64,000 bases of DNA from Tessaracoccus antarcticus (GTDB lineage Bacteria > Actinomycetota > Actinomycetes > Propionibacteriales > Propionibacteriaceae). Positions 8,974 to 19,190 of the stretch are shown piece after piece. The notes under the pieces are model-generated. The model saw nothing but the letters and a program-made list of their open reading frames with translations, was not told where the DNA came from and did no database searches. A program made the position numbers and the translations under genes. Position 1 is the stretch's first letter. Each line of letters begins with the position of its first letter. The stretch spans positions 1,550,001 through 1,614,000 of the forward strand of contig NZ_REFW01000001.1 in NCBI RefSeq assembly GCF_003688855.1, written 5' to 3'.

Positions 8974-10238
8974 TGCGCAACGTGATCACGCTCGTGACCC
9001 TCCTGGTCCTCGTGGGTGCCGGGCTGGGGCTCTCCCTGCTGCGCCCCACACCCCTGCCACGCACCATCGAGGTGGTGCCGCCCGCGACGACGAAGCTCGT
9101 CTGCGCACCCATGGCGCAGGCGGGGACGCTCTTCGTCGACGGGGCGGACACCATCACGCCCCTCGGTGGCGACGGCATTGTGGCGGTGGGGCCCACCCAG
9201 GTCCCGGACCAGAGCGGAGCGTCCGTGATCCTCGGAGGGTCGGCCCTGGTGGGAGGGATGCTCACGCTCGGCGACGGCACCGGCGGTTGGACGCCGTGCA
9301 CCGCGCCCACCTCCCAGGGCACCATCGTGGTGCCCGGCGCCGCCGACACCGACCTGCTGGTGGTCAACCCCGATTCCTCCGAGGCCGTCGTGGACCTGTC
9401 CCTGTACGGCACCAACGGAGAAATCGTGGCGCTCGGGGCACGCGGCATCGCGCTCGGGCCTCACTCCACCCGCGCCATCGCGCTGTCGGTGCTCGTGGAG
9501 CAGGACGGGCCCATCGGCGTCAGCTTCAGCGCCAGCCGGGGACGCGCCACCGTCGTGGCCCGCACCACCACCGCGCGCGGCGTGCTCGAGACCGCCACGG
9601 CCTCCACCCAGGGCACCGATCACTGGCTCCCGGGCGTGCAGGCCGGTGCCACCGTCGCCAGCCTGCTGGTGACCAACCCCGGCAATGAACGCGCCGTCGT
9701 CGACGTCACAGCCCACGGTGCCTCCGTGGCCTACCAGCCCGAGGGTGGTGCCGGGGTGTCGGTGCCGGCGCACAGCAGCATCGCCGTCGACCTCGCCCCG
9801 TCGCTGGCGGGCGAGGCCACGGGCCTGCACGTCACCGCCGACATCGACGTGGCGGTCAGCCTCTCCACCGGAAACGGGTCGGACCTCGCCTTCACCGCTC
9901 CCGTGACGACGTCGAACCGATTGGGCGCCTACGCCCCCGCCGGCGGGGTGCTGCAAGTGTCCAACCCCGGTGAGACGGACCTGGAGGTCTCCCTCGTGGA
10001 CGATGTCGTCGACGGCCGGAGTACCACCACGGAGCACACGGTGCCGGCGGGCAGCACCCTGGCCCTGCCCCTGGAATCCAGCGCCCCGCGCGGGCAGGTG
10101 GTGACCATCACCGCCAACAGGCCGCTGTTCGGTGCCGTCGTCGGGTCCGACACCGGTGTCAGCATCGTTCCGTTGTCATCCAGGGCGGCACCGGAGGTCT
10201 CGCCCGTGGACGCCGAGATCGTGCCCACCCTGCGATGA
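8970..10238 (+). CDS. DUF5719 family secreted or anchored protein
   Basis: About 422 residues. A single N-terminal hydrophobic segment (VITLVTLLVLVGAGLGLSLL) acts as signal or anchor. The rest is rich in beta-prone repeats such as TDLLVVNPDSSEAVVDLSLY, VASLLVTNPGNERAVVDV and VLQVSNPGETDLEVSLV, three similar modules about 100-150 residues apart. DUF5719 proteins accompany the large glycosyltransferase in actinobacteria, suggesting an extracellular partner. Starts at GTG 8970 (4-base overlap with the upstream stop) and ATG 8973 (1-base overlap) are both possible; either implies translational coupling. Confidence 0.8.
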   Translation: MMRNVITLVTLLVLVGAGLGLSLLRPTPLPRTIEVVPPATTKLVCAPMAQAGTLFVDGADTITPLGGDGIVAVGPTQVPDQSGASVILGGSALVGGMLTLGDGTGGWTPCTAPTSQGTIVVPGAADTDLLVVNPDSSEAVVDLSLYGTNGEIVALGARGIALGPHSTRAIALSVLVEQDGPIGVSFSASRGRATVVARTTTARGVLETATASTQGTDHWLPGVQAGATVASLLVTNPGNERAVVDVTAHGASVAYQPEGGAGVSVPAHSSIAVDLAPSLAGEATGLHVTADIDVAVSLSTGNGSDLAFTAPVTTSNRLGAYAPAGGVLQVSNPGETDLEVSLVDDVVDGRSTTTEHTVPAGSTLALPLESSAPRGQVVTITANRPLFGAVVGSDTGVSIVPLSSRAAPEVSPVDAEIVPTLR

Positions 10239-10256
10239 GGATCTGAGAGCAGCCAC

Positions 10257-10994
10257 GTGTTCATTGGATTCGGCACGGTCGTCAACGTGCTCACCGTGCT
10301 GGCCGGTGCCTCCCTGGGCCTGCTCATCGGCAACCGACTGCCCGAGCGCACGCGCACGCTGGTGACCGACTGCCTGGGCCTTGTCACCATCGTCATTGGC
10401 ATCTTCGCCTGCCTCTCCATGACCAGCGACGCCGTGACCGCGCAGCTGGGTGCCGGGGTGGGCCTGCTCGTGGTGCTGGGTTCCCTGCTGCCGGGCGCGC
10501 TGCTGGGGTCGTGGCTGCGGCTCACGGAACGGCTCGAAGGGGGCGCTGAGAAGCTTCGTGGCCGGTTCGCCGCCACCGGTTCGCAGCACTTCGTGGAGGG
10601 CATCATCACACCAGTCCTGGTGTTCTGCGTCGGCCCTCTCACCATCATGGGCTCCATTTCCGACGGCCTCGGCCTGGGCTCGCAGCAGTTGCTCGTGAAA
10701 TCCGTCCTCGACGGCTTCGCCTCCATCGCCTTCGCCGCAAGCCTCGGCGTGGGTGTGCTGTTCTCCGCGGGCGCCGTCGGCGTCATCCAGGGTGGGATGA
10801 CGCTGGCCGCGTTCCTGCTCGGCGGTTTCCTGGCCCCCGCCCAGGTGGACCTGCTGGAGGCCACCGGCGGTGTCATCCTCATCGGGCTGGGCCTGCGCCT
10901 GCTGGACCTGCGGAAGATCCGGGTGGCGGACATGCTGCCTGCCCTGGTCATCGCGCCCGTGCTCACCTGGGTGCTGGCGCCAGTACTGGGGTAG
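10257..10994 (+). CDS. DUF554 family membrane protein
   Basis: 245 residues with about seven hydrophobic segments. The opening FIGFGTVVNVLTVLAGASLGLLIG and the internal HFVEGIITPVLVFCVGPLTIMGS are hallmarks of the DUF554 (YdfK-like) family of inner-membrane proteins, possibly transporters, of unknown substrate. It begins with GTG 10257, 18 bp after the DUF5719 gene, and is probably the last gene of that operon because the next gene is on the opposite strand. Confidence 0.8.
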   Translation: MFIGFGTVVNVLTVLAGASLGLLIGNRLPERTRTLVTDCLGLVTIVIGIFACLSMTSDAVTAQLGAGVGLLVVLGSLLPGALLGSWLRLTERLEGGAEKLRGRFAATGSQHFVEGIITPVLVFCVGPLTIMGSISDGLGLGSQQLLVKSVLDGFASIAFAASLGVGVLFSAGAVGVIQGGMTLAAFLLGGFLAPAQVDLLEATGGVILIGLGLRLLDLRKIRVADMLPALVIAPVLTWVLAPVLG

Positions 10995-11003
10995 CGGCTG
11001 GGC

Positions 11004-11441
11004 TCAGAGGTCCCAGTCCGCGTCGTCGATGCCGGTGAGCTCCGCCAAAGGGGTACCGGTCAACGCACTCAACTGCTCCACGATGGTGCGGTACACGAGT
11101 CGTCGCAGTTGGGCACGTGTGACGGCGCGGTGCTCCAGGGGGCGTTCATAGAGGACCACCTGCGCCTTGGAATCGCCCGTTCCCTCGAGCGCCGCGGACA
11201 TGGGGACGCGGTCCGCCGACCATGTGGGGGACCACTGCGGTACGTCCTCCACACCCACGAGAACCCCGTCGAGCGCCGTAGGGTTCACGGCGGCGATGGC
11301 ACTCATGGCGTCGGTGACGCAGTCGGTGAAGAAGTCGGTCCGGCTCGGGTGGCGCAGCGGCACCGGTCGCGAGGACCAGGTGTGGGGGAGCGCCAGGGGT
11401 CCGCGGATCCCGCGGCCGTGTCGATCCCTGCTGCGTGGCAT
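11004..11441 (-). CDS. Rv3259-like metallopeptidase-family protein, motif degenerate
   Basis: 145 residues. The core VVLYERPLEHRAVTRAQL followed by YRTIVEQLSALTG corresponds to the actinobacterial small zincin-like family that sits opposite the DUF3499 gene (Rv3259 in M. tuberculosis). The zinc-binding HExxH is absent: the position reads RTIVEQL, so peptidase activity is unlikely. The first 30 residues are basic and variable. A TAGAGT -10 ends six bases before the ATG with no ribosome site, implying a leaderless transcript divergent from DUF3499. Confidence 0.7.
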   Translation of the reverse strand: MPRSRDRHGRGIRGPLALPHTWSSRPVPLRHPSRTDFFTDCVTDAMSAIAAVNPTALDGVLVGVEDVPQWSPTWSADRVPMSAALEGTGDSKAQVVLYERPLEHRAVTRAQLRRLVYRTIVEQLSALTGTPLAELTGIDDADWDL

Positions 11442-11447
11442 GCCACA

Positions 11448-11473
11448 ACTCTAGCCAAGAAGGGGGGTAACCT
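11448..11473. promoter_or_regulatory. two back-to-back leaderless promoters
   Basis: Within a 38-bp intergenic space, TAGAGT reads leftward at 11453-11448 (six bases before ATG 11441) and TAACCT reads rightward at 11468-11473 (six bases before GTG 11480). There is no room for 5' untranslated regions, so both transcripts should start at or next to their first codon. Confidence 0.6.
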
Positions 11474-11479
11474 CATCGC

Positions 11480-11842
11480 GTGCGTCGATGTACCCGGACA
11501 GCCTGCCTGTCACCTGCCATGGCAACGATGACCTATGACTATGCGGACTCCACCGCGGTGCTGGGTCCGCTTGCCATCGTCCACATTCCCGGCGCACTCC
11601 ACCTGTGCATCGAACACGCGCGGCGTACCAGCGTCCCTCGCGGCTGGGAAGTGATCCGCCTTCCACTGGAGGATGCGGCCCCCGTGCGCATGCCCTCGGA
11701 TGACCTGCTGGCGCTCGCTGACGCCGTCCGGGAGATCGGTCTGCGGCATGACGATCCCGAGCCCGCCGCCGTCCACCTGCCCCACGAACCGGCGGTCCTG
11801 CGCACGGCCGGACACCTGCGCCTGCTGGGGACTGTCGACTAG
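11480..11842 (+). CDS. DUF3499 family protein
   Basis: 120 residues. The signature MRRCTRTAC followed by PAMATMTYDYADSTAVLGPL and LCIEHARRTSVPRGWEVIRL identifies the actinobacterial DUF3499 family (Rv3258c position). Cysteines at residues 4, 9 and in LCIEH could bind a metal, inferred from spacing only. The GTG start is fixed by the conserved MRRC opening and the TAACCT promoter six bases upstream. Its TAG stop at 11840-11842 forms the first half of the manB promoter. Function unknown. Confidence 0.85.
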   Translation: MRRCTRTACLSPAMATMTYDYADSTAVLGPLAIVHIPGALHLCIEHARRTSVPRGWEVIRLPLEDAAPVRMPSDDLLALADAVREIGLRHDDPEPAAVHLPHEPAVLRTAGHLRLLGTVD

Positions 11843-11845
11843 GCT
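11840..11845 (+). promoter_or_regulatory. manB -10 element overlapping the DUF3499 stop codon
   Basis: TAGGCT starts with the TAG stop of the upstream gene and ends seven bases before the GTG start of manB at 11853. There is no Shine-Dalgarno sequence in between. Confidence 0.55.
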
Positions 11846-11852
11846 CACACAC

Positions 11853-13235
11853 GTGCTCACACCCGGAATTTTCAAGGCCAACGACATCCGTGGTGTCGTC
11901 ACGGGCGACTCGCCCGAATGGGACACCGACGGCGCCCGGCACCTCGGTGCAGCCTTCGTGGAGCTTCTGGACCTGGGCGGCCGCGAGTTCGTGATGGGCC
12001 GCGACATGCGCTCGGGTGGTGAGGAGCTCTCCCAGGCCTTCGCCGACGGCGCACGAAGGGCCGGCGCCAACGTGGTGGAGGTCGGCCTGACCTCCACGGA
12101 CCAGTTGTGGTTCGCCTCCGGTTGGCTGTCCCTGCCGGGCGTGCAGTTCACTGCCAGCCACAACCCGGCCGAGTACAACGGCATCAAATTCTGTCTGGCC
12201 GATGCCCGTCCCGTCGCGCCCGACTTCACGGCCCGCATCCGCGACCTGGCCGGCACCATCGAACTGGGTCAGACCGCGACCGGGTCGCTGCGCATCCTCG
12301 ACACACTGGAGGCGTACGCCGCCAAGCTGTCCGACCTCGTCCCCGTGGGTGCGGGGCGGGACCTCAAGGTGGTGATCGACGCCGGCAACGGCATGGCCGG
12401 GCACACCGCCGCCCAGGCGCTCGCGGGCCGGGGGCTCGAGGTCATCGGCCTCTACATGGACCTCGACGGCACCTTCCCCAACCATCCCGCCAACCCTCTG
12501 GTGCCGGAGAACCTTCTGGACGCGCGCGCCGCCGTCATGGGCCACGACGCCGACCTGGGCCTGGTGTTCGACGGCGACGCCGACCGCTGCTTCATCATCG
12601 ACGAGCGCGGCGAGGTGGTGGACCCCTCCGTGGTGACCGCCATGATCGCGCTGGCGGAACTGGCCAAGGAGCCCGGCGCCACGATCGTCATCAACAAGAT
12701 CACCTCCTGGGGCGTCACCGATGCCGTCGGCGACGCCGGCGAGGTCATCACCTCACGCGTGGGCCACACGTTCGTGAAGGCCCTCATGGCGCAGCACAAC
12801 GCCATCTTCGGCGGCGAACACTCCGCCCATTACTACTTCCGCGACTTCTGGTTCGCTGACACGGGGATGCTGGCGGCGCTGCACATCCTGGAAATGGTCC
12901 GCGCCGCCGGGAAGCCGCTGTCCCAGCTCGCCGCCCAGTACGACACGTACCACCGCTCCGGGGAACTGAACTCCGAGGTGGCGGACGCTGCCGCCTGCCA
13001 GGACGCGGTCGCCGCCGCATTCGAGGGCCGTGGCGTGCAGGACCGGATGGACGGCCTGACCGTGGCCAACCACGAGCAGGAGTGGTGGGTGAACCTGCGT
13101 GCCAGCAACACAGAGCCGCTGTTGCGGCTCAATGTGGAGGCCCGCGACGCCGACACCATGGCAGCCCTGCGCGACGAGGTACTGGCCATCGTGAACGAGA
13201 CACGAGCAACGATCGACAACAGGAGCGCTCAATGA
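11853..13235 (+). CDS. manB: phosphomannomutase/phosphoglucomutase
   Basis: 460 residues; interconverts mannose 6- and 1-phosphate (possibly also glucose phosphates). All four alpha-D-phosphohexomutase signatures are present in order: the phosphoserine loop TASHNPAEYNG, the magnesium loop DGDADR, the sugar-specificity loop GGEHSAHYYF, and the phosphate-binding RASNTEPLLR. Length is normal. GTG 11853 is preferred because the conserved N-terminus LTPGIFKANDIRG begins there and the -10 is seven bases upstream. The stop overlaps the start of the next gene by four bases. It supplies manC with mannose 1-phosphate. Confidence 0.93.
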   Translation: MLTPGIFKANDIRGVVTGDSPEWDTDGARHLGAAFVELLDLGGREFVMGRDMRSGGEELSQAFADGARRAGANVVEVGLTSTDQLWFASGWLSLPGVQFTASHNPAEYNGIKFCLADARPVAPDFTARIRDLAGTIELGQTATGSLRILDTLEAYAAKLSDLVPVGAGRDLKVVIDAGNGMAGHTAAQALAGRGLEVIGLYMDLDGTFPNHPANPLVPENLLDARAAVMGHDADLGLVFDGDADRCFIIDERGEVVDPSVVTAMIALAELAKEPGATIVINKITSWGVTDAVGDAGEVITSRVGHTFVKALMAQHNAIFGGEHSAHYYFRDFWFADTGMLAALHILEMVRAAGKPLSQLAAQYDTYHRSGELNSEVADAAACQDAVAAAFEGRGVQDRMDGLTVANHEQEWWVNLRASNTEPLLRLNVEARDADTMAALRDEVLAIVNETRATIDNRSAQ

Positions 13236-13423
13236 GTGAACAGCAGATGGACCTGTCCCCGGAATTCCTGGCCATCGCGGCCTGCCCGGCGTGCCACGCC
13301 AAGTTCGCCGTCGACTACGACGCGGCGGAACTGGTGTGCACCAGCCAGGCGTGCGGACTGGCGTATCCGGTCAAGGACCGCATCCCCGTCCTGCTTATCG
13401 ACCAGGCCCGCAGCACCCTGTAG
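13232..13423 (+). CDS. Trm112-family small zinc protein
   Basis: 63 residues. The pattern CPACHAKFAVDYDAAELVC followed by CGLAYPVKDRIPVLL is the Trm112/UPF0434 fold: a four-cysteine zinc site and the PVxxxIPVLL tail. In other organisms Trm112 stabilises methyltransferases; in actinobacteria this small gene follows the phosphohexomutase. AGGAG at 13221-13225 and the ATGA overlap with manB indicate translational coupling. Partner unknown. Confidence 0.8.
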   Translation: MSEQQMDLSPEFLAIAACPACHAKFAVDYDAAELVCTSQACGLAYPVKDRIPVLLIDQARSTL

Positions 13424-13458
13424 GAACAGCACCCTGTGATCACAAGGACGGATTGCCC

Positions 13459-14475
13459 ATGAGGACCCCGGAGTTCGACGACGCCAGACTCGACCATGCG
13501 GACGTGGTCAACGACGAGCAGCTGCGCACGCTGGCGGAGACGGGGGCGCGCATCCGTCGTGCCTGCCTGTCGGAGCCCGTCGGCAGCCTCGAGCGGGCGG
13601 ACCGGCCGCGCGGGGTCCTGGTGCTGGGTGCCGAGGCCCGCCTCGTGCGGGCGGTGCTGGAACCCGTCTGCCCCGTGCCGTTCCTGGCGTGGCCGGGCCC
13701 CGCCCTCCCCGCCTGGGTGGGTCCGCTGGACCTGGTGGTGTCGCTGGGTGGCTACGACGCCCACGAGTGGGAGGTGGCGTGCACCCACGAGGCGGCGCGT
13801 CGCGGGGCCACGCTCATCGTGGCCGCGCCGGAGGCGTCGCAGCTGGCCGCGGCCGGGTCGTCCCACGCCACGACGCTGGTGCCGGTGCCCCAGGGTGACT
13901 CCATGGCGGCGGCCGTGGCGGTGCTGGAGCTGTTGGGGCGCCTCGAGCTGGGGCCCCAGGTGAACCCCGGGCACGTGGCGGACGCCGCCGACCTGGTGGC
14001 GCAGGCGTGCTCGCCCGCCAGGAATCTCGCTGAGAACCCGGCCAAGAATCTTGCCATCGGCCTCGCGGAGGCGGTGCCTCTGGTGTGGGGTGGCACCACG
14101 CTGGCCATGCGGGCGTCGCGCCGGATCGCCGAAGCCCTGCGCCGCGCCAGCGGACGGCCGGCCCTGGCCGCCGATGCCGACGAACTGGACACCCTGCTGC
14201 GGGCCGTGACACCACGCGACCCGTTCAGCGATCCCTTCGAGTCCGACGGCGACTCCTTCCCCGTGCTCGTGATGCTGGACGAGGACAAGGTGCCCGCCCG
14301 GTTGGCGGAGGTGCCGCGTCGGCTGTCGTCGCTCGCGGACGCCGTCGGGGTGAGGGTGTGCCGCATCAGCTCGGGGGAGGCCTCCCTGACGAGCAGCGAC
14401 GTGGAACGCTACGTCACACTCCTGCAGTACGGGCGCTACGCAGCCGCGTACCTGCGGCTGGGGCTGACCCCGTGA
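13459..14475 (+). CDS. SIS-domain protein, phosphosugar isomerase-like (Rv3256c family)
   Basis: 338 residues. The first part has a Rossmann-like core (GVLVLGAEARLVRAVLEPV and LDLVVSLGGYDAHEWEVAC), and the second ends with DVERYVTLLQYGRYAAAYLRLGL, the end of PMI/PGI-type SIS proteins. This family follows phosphomannomutase and Trm112 genes throughout actinobacteria. It may isomerise or sense sugar phosphates, but catalytic residues are not clear here. ATG 13459 begins the conserved region; its stop overlaps the next gene by four bases. Confidence 0.75.
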   Translation: MRTPEFDDARLDHADVVNDEQLRTLAETGARIRRACLSEPVGSLERADRPRGVLVLGAEARLVRAVLEPVCPVPFLAWPGPALPAWVGPLDLVVSLGGYDAHEWEVACTHEAARRGATLIVAAPEASQLAAAGSSHATTLVPVPQGDSMAAAVAVLELLGRLELGPQVNPGHVADAADLVAQACSPARNLAENPAKNLAIGLAEAVPLVWGGTTLAMRASRRIAEALRRASGRPALAADADELDTLLRAVTPRDPFSDPFESDGDSFPVLVMLDEDKVPARLAEVPRRLSSLADAVGVRVCRISSGEASLTSSDVERYVTLLQYGRYAAAYLRLGLTP

Positions 14476-15452
14476 GCGTCGAGGGCGGCAACAAAGCCGT
14501 CATCGCCGCCGCCACTGCCAACGGCTTCATCGCCATCACCAAGTTTGGCGCGTGGCTGCTGACAGGGTCCTCCTCGATGCTGGCCGAAGGCATCCACTCC
14601 ATCGCCGACACCGGCAACCAGGCGCTGCTCCTCATCGGGGGGCGCAACGCGTCGAAGGCCGCGGACCCGGAGCATCCTTTCGGCTACGGCCGCTCCCGCT
14701 ACCTCGCCGGCTTCCTGGTGTCGGTGGTGCTGTTCTCGCTGGGTGGCCTGTTCGCCCTGTACGAGGCGTGGCACAAGTTCCAGGACCTCTCCGACCCATC
14801 CCATGCCGCCGGCAGCATCCTCGATTCGCAGTGGTGGTGGGTGCCCATCGTGGTGCTCGTGTTCGCCATGGGCGCCGAGGGCATGAGCCTGAGGACCGCC
14901 CTCAAGGAGGTCGGGAAGATCAAGGGCACGCAGGGGTGGTTCAGCTTCGTGAGGACCTCGAAGGCCCCGGAACTGCCCGTCATCATGCTCGAGGACGTCG
15001 CCGCCCTCCTGGGTCTGACGTTCGCGCTCGCCGGCGTGGGACTCACGCTCATCACGGGCCAGTTGCTGTTCGATGTGCTCGGCACGGCAATGATCGGGGT
15101 GCTGCTGGTGGTGGTGGCCATCATCCTGGCCATCGAGACCCGATCCCTGCTGCTGGGGGAGTCGGCCTCCCCTGAGGACCGGCAGAAGATCCGCGAAGCG
15201 CTGGAAGCCACCGACGGCGTGGAGCGCGTCATCCACTTCCGCACCCTCCACCTGGGACCCGAGCAGATCCTGCTGGCCGCGAAGGTGGGCGTCGACGTCG
15301 CCGACTCCGCCGCCGAGGTGGCCGACCTCATCAACCGGGCCGAGGCAGCCGTGCGCACCGCGGTGCCGCACGTGACGGTGTCCTACATCGAACCCGACAT
15401 CTACGATCCCCACCACACGCCCCGCCAGCCCCCCGCGCAGGAGACCCCATGA
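14472..15452 (+). CDS. cation diffusion facilitator family transporter
   Basis: 326 residues. Residues 1-210 form the transmembrane domain with [17 protein letters not shown] (helix 2 metal site, here E and D rather than the HxxxD of zinc transporters) and the second site LEDVAALLG. Residues 220-310 form the cytoplasmic CDF C-terminal domain. The family exports divalent metals by proton antiport; this altered site suggests a metal other than zinc, an inference. The GTG start overlaps the upstream TGA (GTGA), and the gene ends in an ATGA overlap with aroQ. Confidence 0.85.
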   Translation: MSVEGGNKAVIAAATANGFIAITKFGAWLLTGSSSMLAEGIHSIADTGNQALLLIGGRNASKAADPEHPFGYGRSRYLAGFLVSVVLFSLGGLFALYEAWHKFQDLSDPSHAAGSILDSQWWWVPIVVLVFAMGAEGMSLRTALKEVGKIKGTQGWFSFVRTSKAPELPVIMLEDVAALLGLTFALAGVGLTLITGQLLFDVLGTAMIGVLLVVVAIILAIETRSLLLGESASPEDRQKIREALEATDGVERVIHFRTLHLGPEQILLAAKVGVDVADSAAEVADLINRAEAAVRTAVPHVTVSYIEPDIYDPHHTPRQPPAQETP

Positions 15453-15883
15453 CCCGAGTCCTCGTCCTCAACGGCCCCAACCTCGGGCGCCTCGGTGTCC
15501 GCCAGCCGGAGATCTACGGGTCCACCACCCATGAGGAGCTCGCGCAGCACCTGCGCGACACGGGTCGTGCGCTGGGCCTCGACGTCGACGTCCGGCAGAC
15601 CAACCACGAGGGCGAGATGCTCGACTGGCTCGGCGAGGCCGCCGACGGGGGCATCCCCGTGGTGCTGAACCCGGCCGCCTGGTCCCACACGTCGATTGCC
15701 ATCGCCGACGCCGTCGCACAGGTGGACGTGGTGGTGGAGGTGCACATCAGCAACGTCCACGCACGCGAGGAGTTCCGCAAGCATCTCGTGGTCTCCCCGT
15801 ACGCCACTGGCGTCATCGCCGGCCTGGGCCTCGGCGGCTACGACCTCGCCCTGACCCACATCGCCGCCGTCGCAGCGACCTGA
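15449..15883 (+). CDS. aroQ: type II 3-dehydroquinate dehydratase
   Basis: 144 residues, the normal size for the dodecameric type II enzyme of the shikimate pathway. Visible catalytic elements are NGPNLGRLG with the following active tyrosine (EIYG), HEGEMLDWL, the substrate loop NPAAWSHTS and [14 protein letters not shown]. Two positions differ from the usual NPGAYTHTS (A for G, W for Y), a conservative variation. The ATGA overlap with the CDF gene indicates translational coupling; the metabolic link between the two is unclear. Confidence 0.93.
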   Translation: MTRVLVLNGPNLGRLGVRQPEIYGSTTHEELAQHLRDTGRALGLDVDVRQTNHEGEMLDWLGEAADGGIPVVLNPAAWSHTSIAIADAVAQVDVVVEVHISNVHAREEFRKHLVVSPYATGVIAGLGLGGYDLALTHIAAVAAT

Positions 15884-15935
15884 CCCGCGCGCCACCTCCC
15901 GGGGAGTGTGGGCGACGAACCGCTTTTTCGGCGGG

Positions 15936-15941
15936 TACGCT
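15936..15941 (+). promoter_or_regulatory. ahcY -10 element
   Basis: TACGCT ends six bases before GTG 15948, and no ribosome-binding site is present. The 64-bp gap between aroQ and ahcY is too short for a SAH riboswitch. Confidence 0.5.
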
Positions 15942-15947
15942 GTCAGT

Positions 15948-17372
<1,425 letters not shown>

Positions 17373-17424
17373 GCCGCCGCGCGACCTGCTCGCGCCACCG
17401 CTGCGTCACGGAGCCACCGCCAGA

Positions 17425-17458
17425 GGAGTCCGCCACCGATACATCGGTGGCGGACTCC
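17425..17458. terminator. strong hairpin after ahcY
   Basis: A perfect 16-base inverted repeat lies at 17425-17440 and 17443-17458, beginning GGAGTCCGCCACCG, with practically no loop. It has no T-run. It lies between convergent ahcY and the DUF3039 gene and may act on both strands. Confidence 0.75.
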
Positions 17459-17491
17459 ACTGCTCGTGGCTTGTGGGCGGTGCGGCCACCA

Positions 17492-17520
17492 AGCTCCGCG
17501 ACGGGTGGCGTCGCGGAGCT
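17492..17520. terminator. second hairpin between ahcY and the DUF3039 gene
   Basis: An 11-base perfect inverted repeat AGCTCCGCGAC/GTCGCGGAGCT encloses a seven-base loop. It lies 25 bp before the minus-strand stop at 17545 and is probably the terminator of that gene. Confidence 0.65.
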
Positions 17521-17544
17521 GTGGTCAGGAGGTAGTCTGACCGT

Positions 17545-17793
17545 CTACTTCTTGTCGCCGGGGTTCATGGACTGCCAGATCTCCTTGCACTCCGGGCACA
17601 CCGGGAACTTCTCCGGGTTGCGTGTCGGCACCCAGACTTTCCCGCAGAGGGCCACGACGGGGGTGCCCGTCACCATGGCCTTCATCAGCTTGTCCTTGGG
17701 GACGTAGTGGGAGAAACGTTCGTGGTCGCCGTCCTCCACCTGGGACGTGCGCTCGTCGATGACTGTCTGGGAGCCTGGGGCAAGTTCGCTCAT
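17545..17793 (-). CDS. DUF3039 family small protein
   Basis: 82 residues. The signature DGDHERFSHYVPKDKLMKAM, then VALCGKVWVPTRNPEKFPVC and CPECKEIW, identifies the actinobacterial DUF3039 family. Three cysteines (one plus a CxxC pair) and nearby residues could form a zinc site. Function unknown. A TAGAAT element at 17800-17805 ends six bases before the ATG, so the transcript is probably leaderless. The gene is divergent from the MFS gene. Confidence 0.85.
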   Translation of the reverse strand: MSELAPGSQTVIDERTSQVEDGDHERFSHYVPKDKLMKAMVTGTPVVALCGKVWVPTRNPEKFPVCPECKEIWQSMNPGDKK

Positions 17794-17819
17794 GGGTTGA
17801 TTCTAACTTCGGAGGAACA

Positions 17820-19190
17820 GTGGGCACGAGGCGCCACGTAGCGGGACGTTCCCGGCTGCTCATCGGGCTGATCCTGAGCATCTTCGGGATCGCGTTCGAG
17901 ACCATCGGCGTCGCCACCGCCATGCCCACCGTCATGCGCGATCTCGACGCCCCGCACCTGTACGCGTGGGCGTTCTCCACCATGGTGACCGGGATGCTCC
18001 TGGCCACGCTGCTCGCCGGCCGGTTGACCGACAGGGTGGGGCCGCTGACGCCCATGGTCGCCGGTTACGTGATGTTCTCCGTGGGGCTGGTCGCGGGAGC
18101 GCTCGCCCCCACCGTCTGGGTGTTGCTGGCCGCGCGTTTCGTGCAGGGGCTCGGCGCGGGTGCGTTGAGCCTGGCGCTGTTCGTCACGATCGCGCTGGTG
18201 TTCGACGGCGCCCAGCGCGCCACTGTCCTGGGCGCCCTCAGTTTCGTCTGGCTGCTGCCCGCGTTCATCGGCCCACCCATCGCCGCCTGGATGACGCTGA
18301 TCTCCTGGCGCCTGGTGTTCAGCGCCATGTTGCCGCTGCTGGTGGTGGCCGCAGCGCTCGCGCTGCCGGCCATGCGGCAGGTGCAGGCCATCTTCGACCC
18401 CGCGGAGGAGAGCGAGACGATTCAGTGGTGGGCTGTCGTGCTGGTGGCGGTGTCCCCGGCACTCGTGCAACTGGCCGGTGAGCCGCTGGGCGCGTGGAGT
18501 GTTGTCGCCGGGGTGGTGGGGCTCGTAGCGCTCGTCGTCGGGCTGCCGCGGGTGATGCCGCGGGCCATCAAACTGTTCGGCTCCGGGCTGGGGCCGGTCG
18601 TGCTGACCCGTGGACTCATGGCCGGGTGCTTCTTCGCGGCCGAGGCGTTCGTCCTGCTCGTGCTGCAGAACCTGCGTGGACTGACGGTGTTCGAGGCGGG
18701 GATCTCCCTGACCATCGGCAGCGTGGGCTGGTCCGCAGGGTCGTGGAGCCAGGCCAGGCCGTGGGTGAAGCTGCGCCGCGACCAGATCATCACGCTCGGC
18801 TCGGTGCTCTGCGCCGTGGGCCTCGTCACCATGGTCGGGTTCATCGCCTGGACCGGGTCACCCCTGTGGCTGGGCGTGCTCGGCTGGGTCATCGCCGGAC
18901 TCGGCATGGGGGTCATGATGCCCAGCACCGCCGTCGCCATCATGGGGCTCTCCAGTGCGCAGGAGCAGGGCCGCAACAACTCGGCGCTGCAGGTGGCCGA
19001 GGGGCTCGGCAACGCGCTCATGACCGGTCTGGCCGGCGCCATCTACGCGGGCGCCGTGCGTCAGGTCTCCTCCCAGACCAGCTTCGTCTGGTTGTTCTCC
19101 GTCCTCACCGTGGTGTGCCTGTTGGCATTCGTGGTGAGCCGTCGGATCGGGCCCATCGACAACGAGTCGCTGGTGACGGTCACGGGCTGA
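17820..19190 (+). CDS. MFS transporter (drug-efflux type)
   Basis: 456 residues with about 12-14 hydrophobic helices. The A-like motif LAGRLTDRVGPLTPM between helices 2 and 3 and RFVQGLGAGALSLALF in helix 4 fit the major facilitator superfamily. FETIGVATAMPTVMRDL near the N-terminus is typical of DHA-type multidrug exporters. GTG 17820 has GGAGGA close upstream (spacing only three). The gene overlaps the end of the convergent kinase gene by 11 bp. Substrate unknown. Confidence 0.85.
   Translation: MGTRRHVAGRSRLLIGLILSIFGIAFETIGVATAMPTVMRDLDAPHLYAWAFSTMVTGMLLATLLAGRLTDRVGPLTPMVAGYVMFSVGLVAGALAPTVWVLLAARFVQGLGAGALSLALFVTIALVFDGAQRATVLGALSFVWLLPAFIGPPIAAWMTLISWRLVFSAMLPLLVVAAALALPAMRQVQAIFDPAEESETIQWWAVVLVAVSPALVQLAGEPLGAWSVVAGVVGLVALVVGLPRVMPRAIKLFGSGLGPVVLTRGLMAGCFFAAEAFVLLVLQNLRGLTVFEAGISLTIGSVGWSAGSWSQARPWVKLRRDQIITLGSVLCAVGLVTMVGFIAWTGSPLWLGVLGWVIAGLGMGVMMPSTAVAIMGLSSAQEQGRNNSALQVAEGLGNALMTGLAGAIYAGAVRQVSSQTSFVWLFSVLTVVCLLAFVVSRRIGPIDNESLVTVTG

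Noticed and set aside
15884-15947. A SAH or SAM riboswitch before ahcY.
   Set aside because: Only 64 bp are available, there is no matching stem structure, and a -10 element abuts the start codon.
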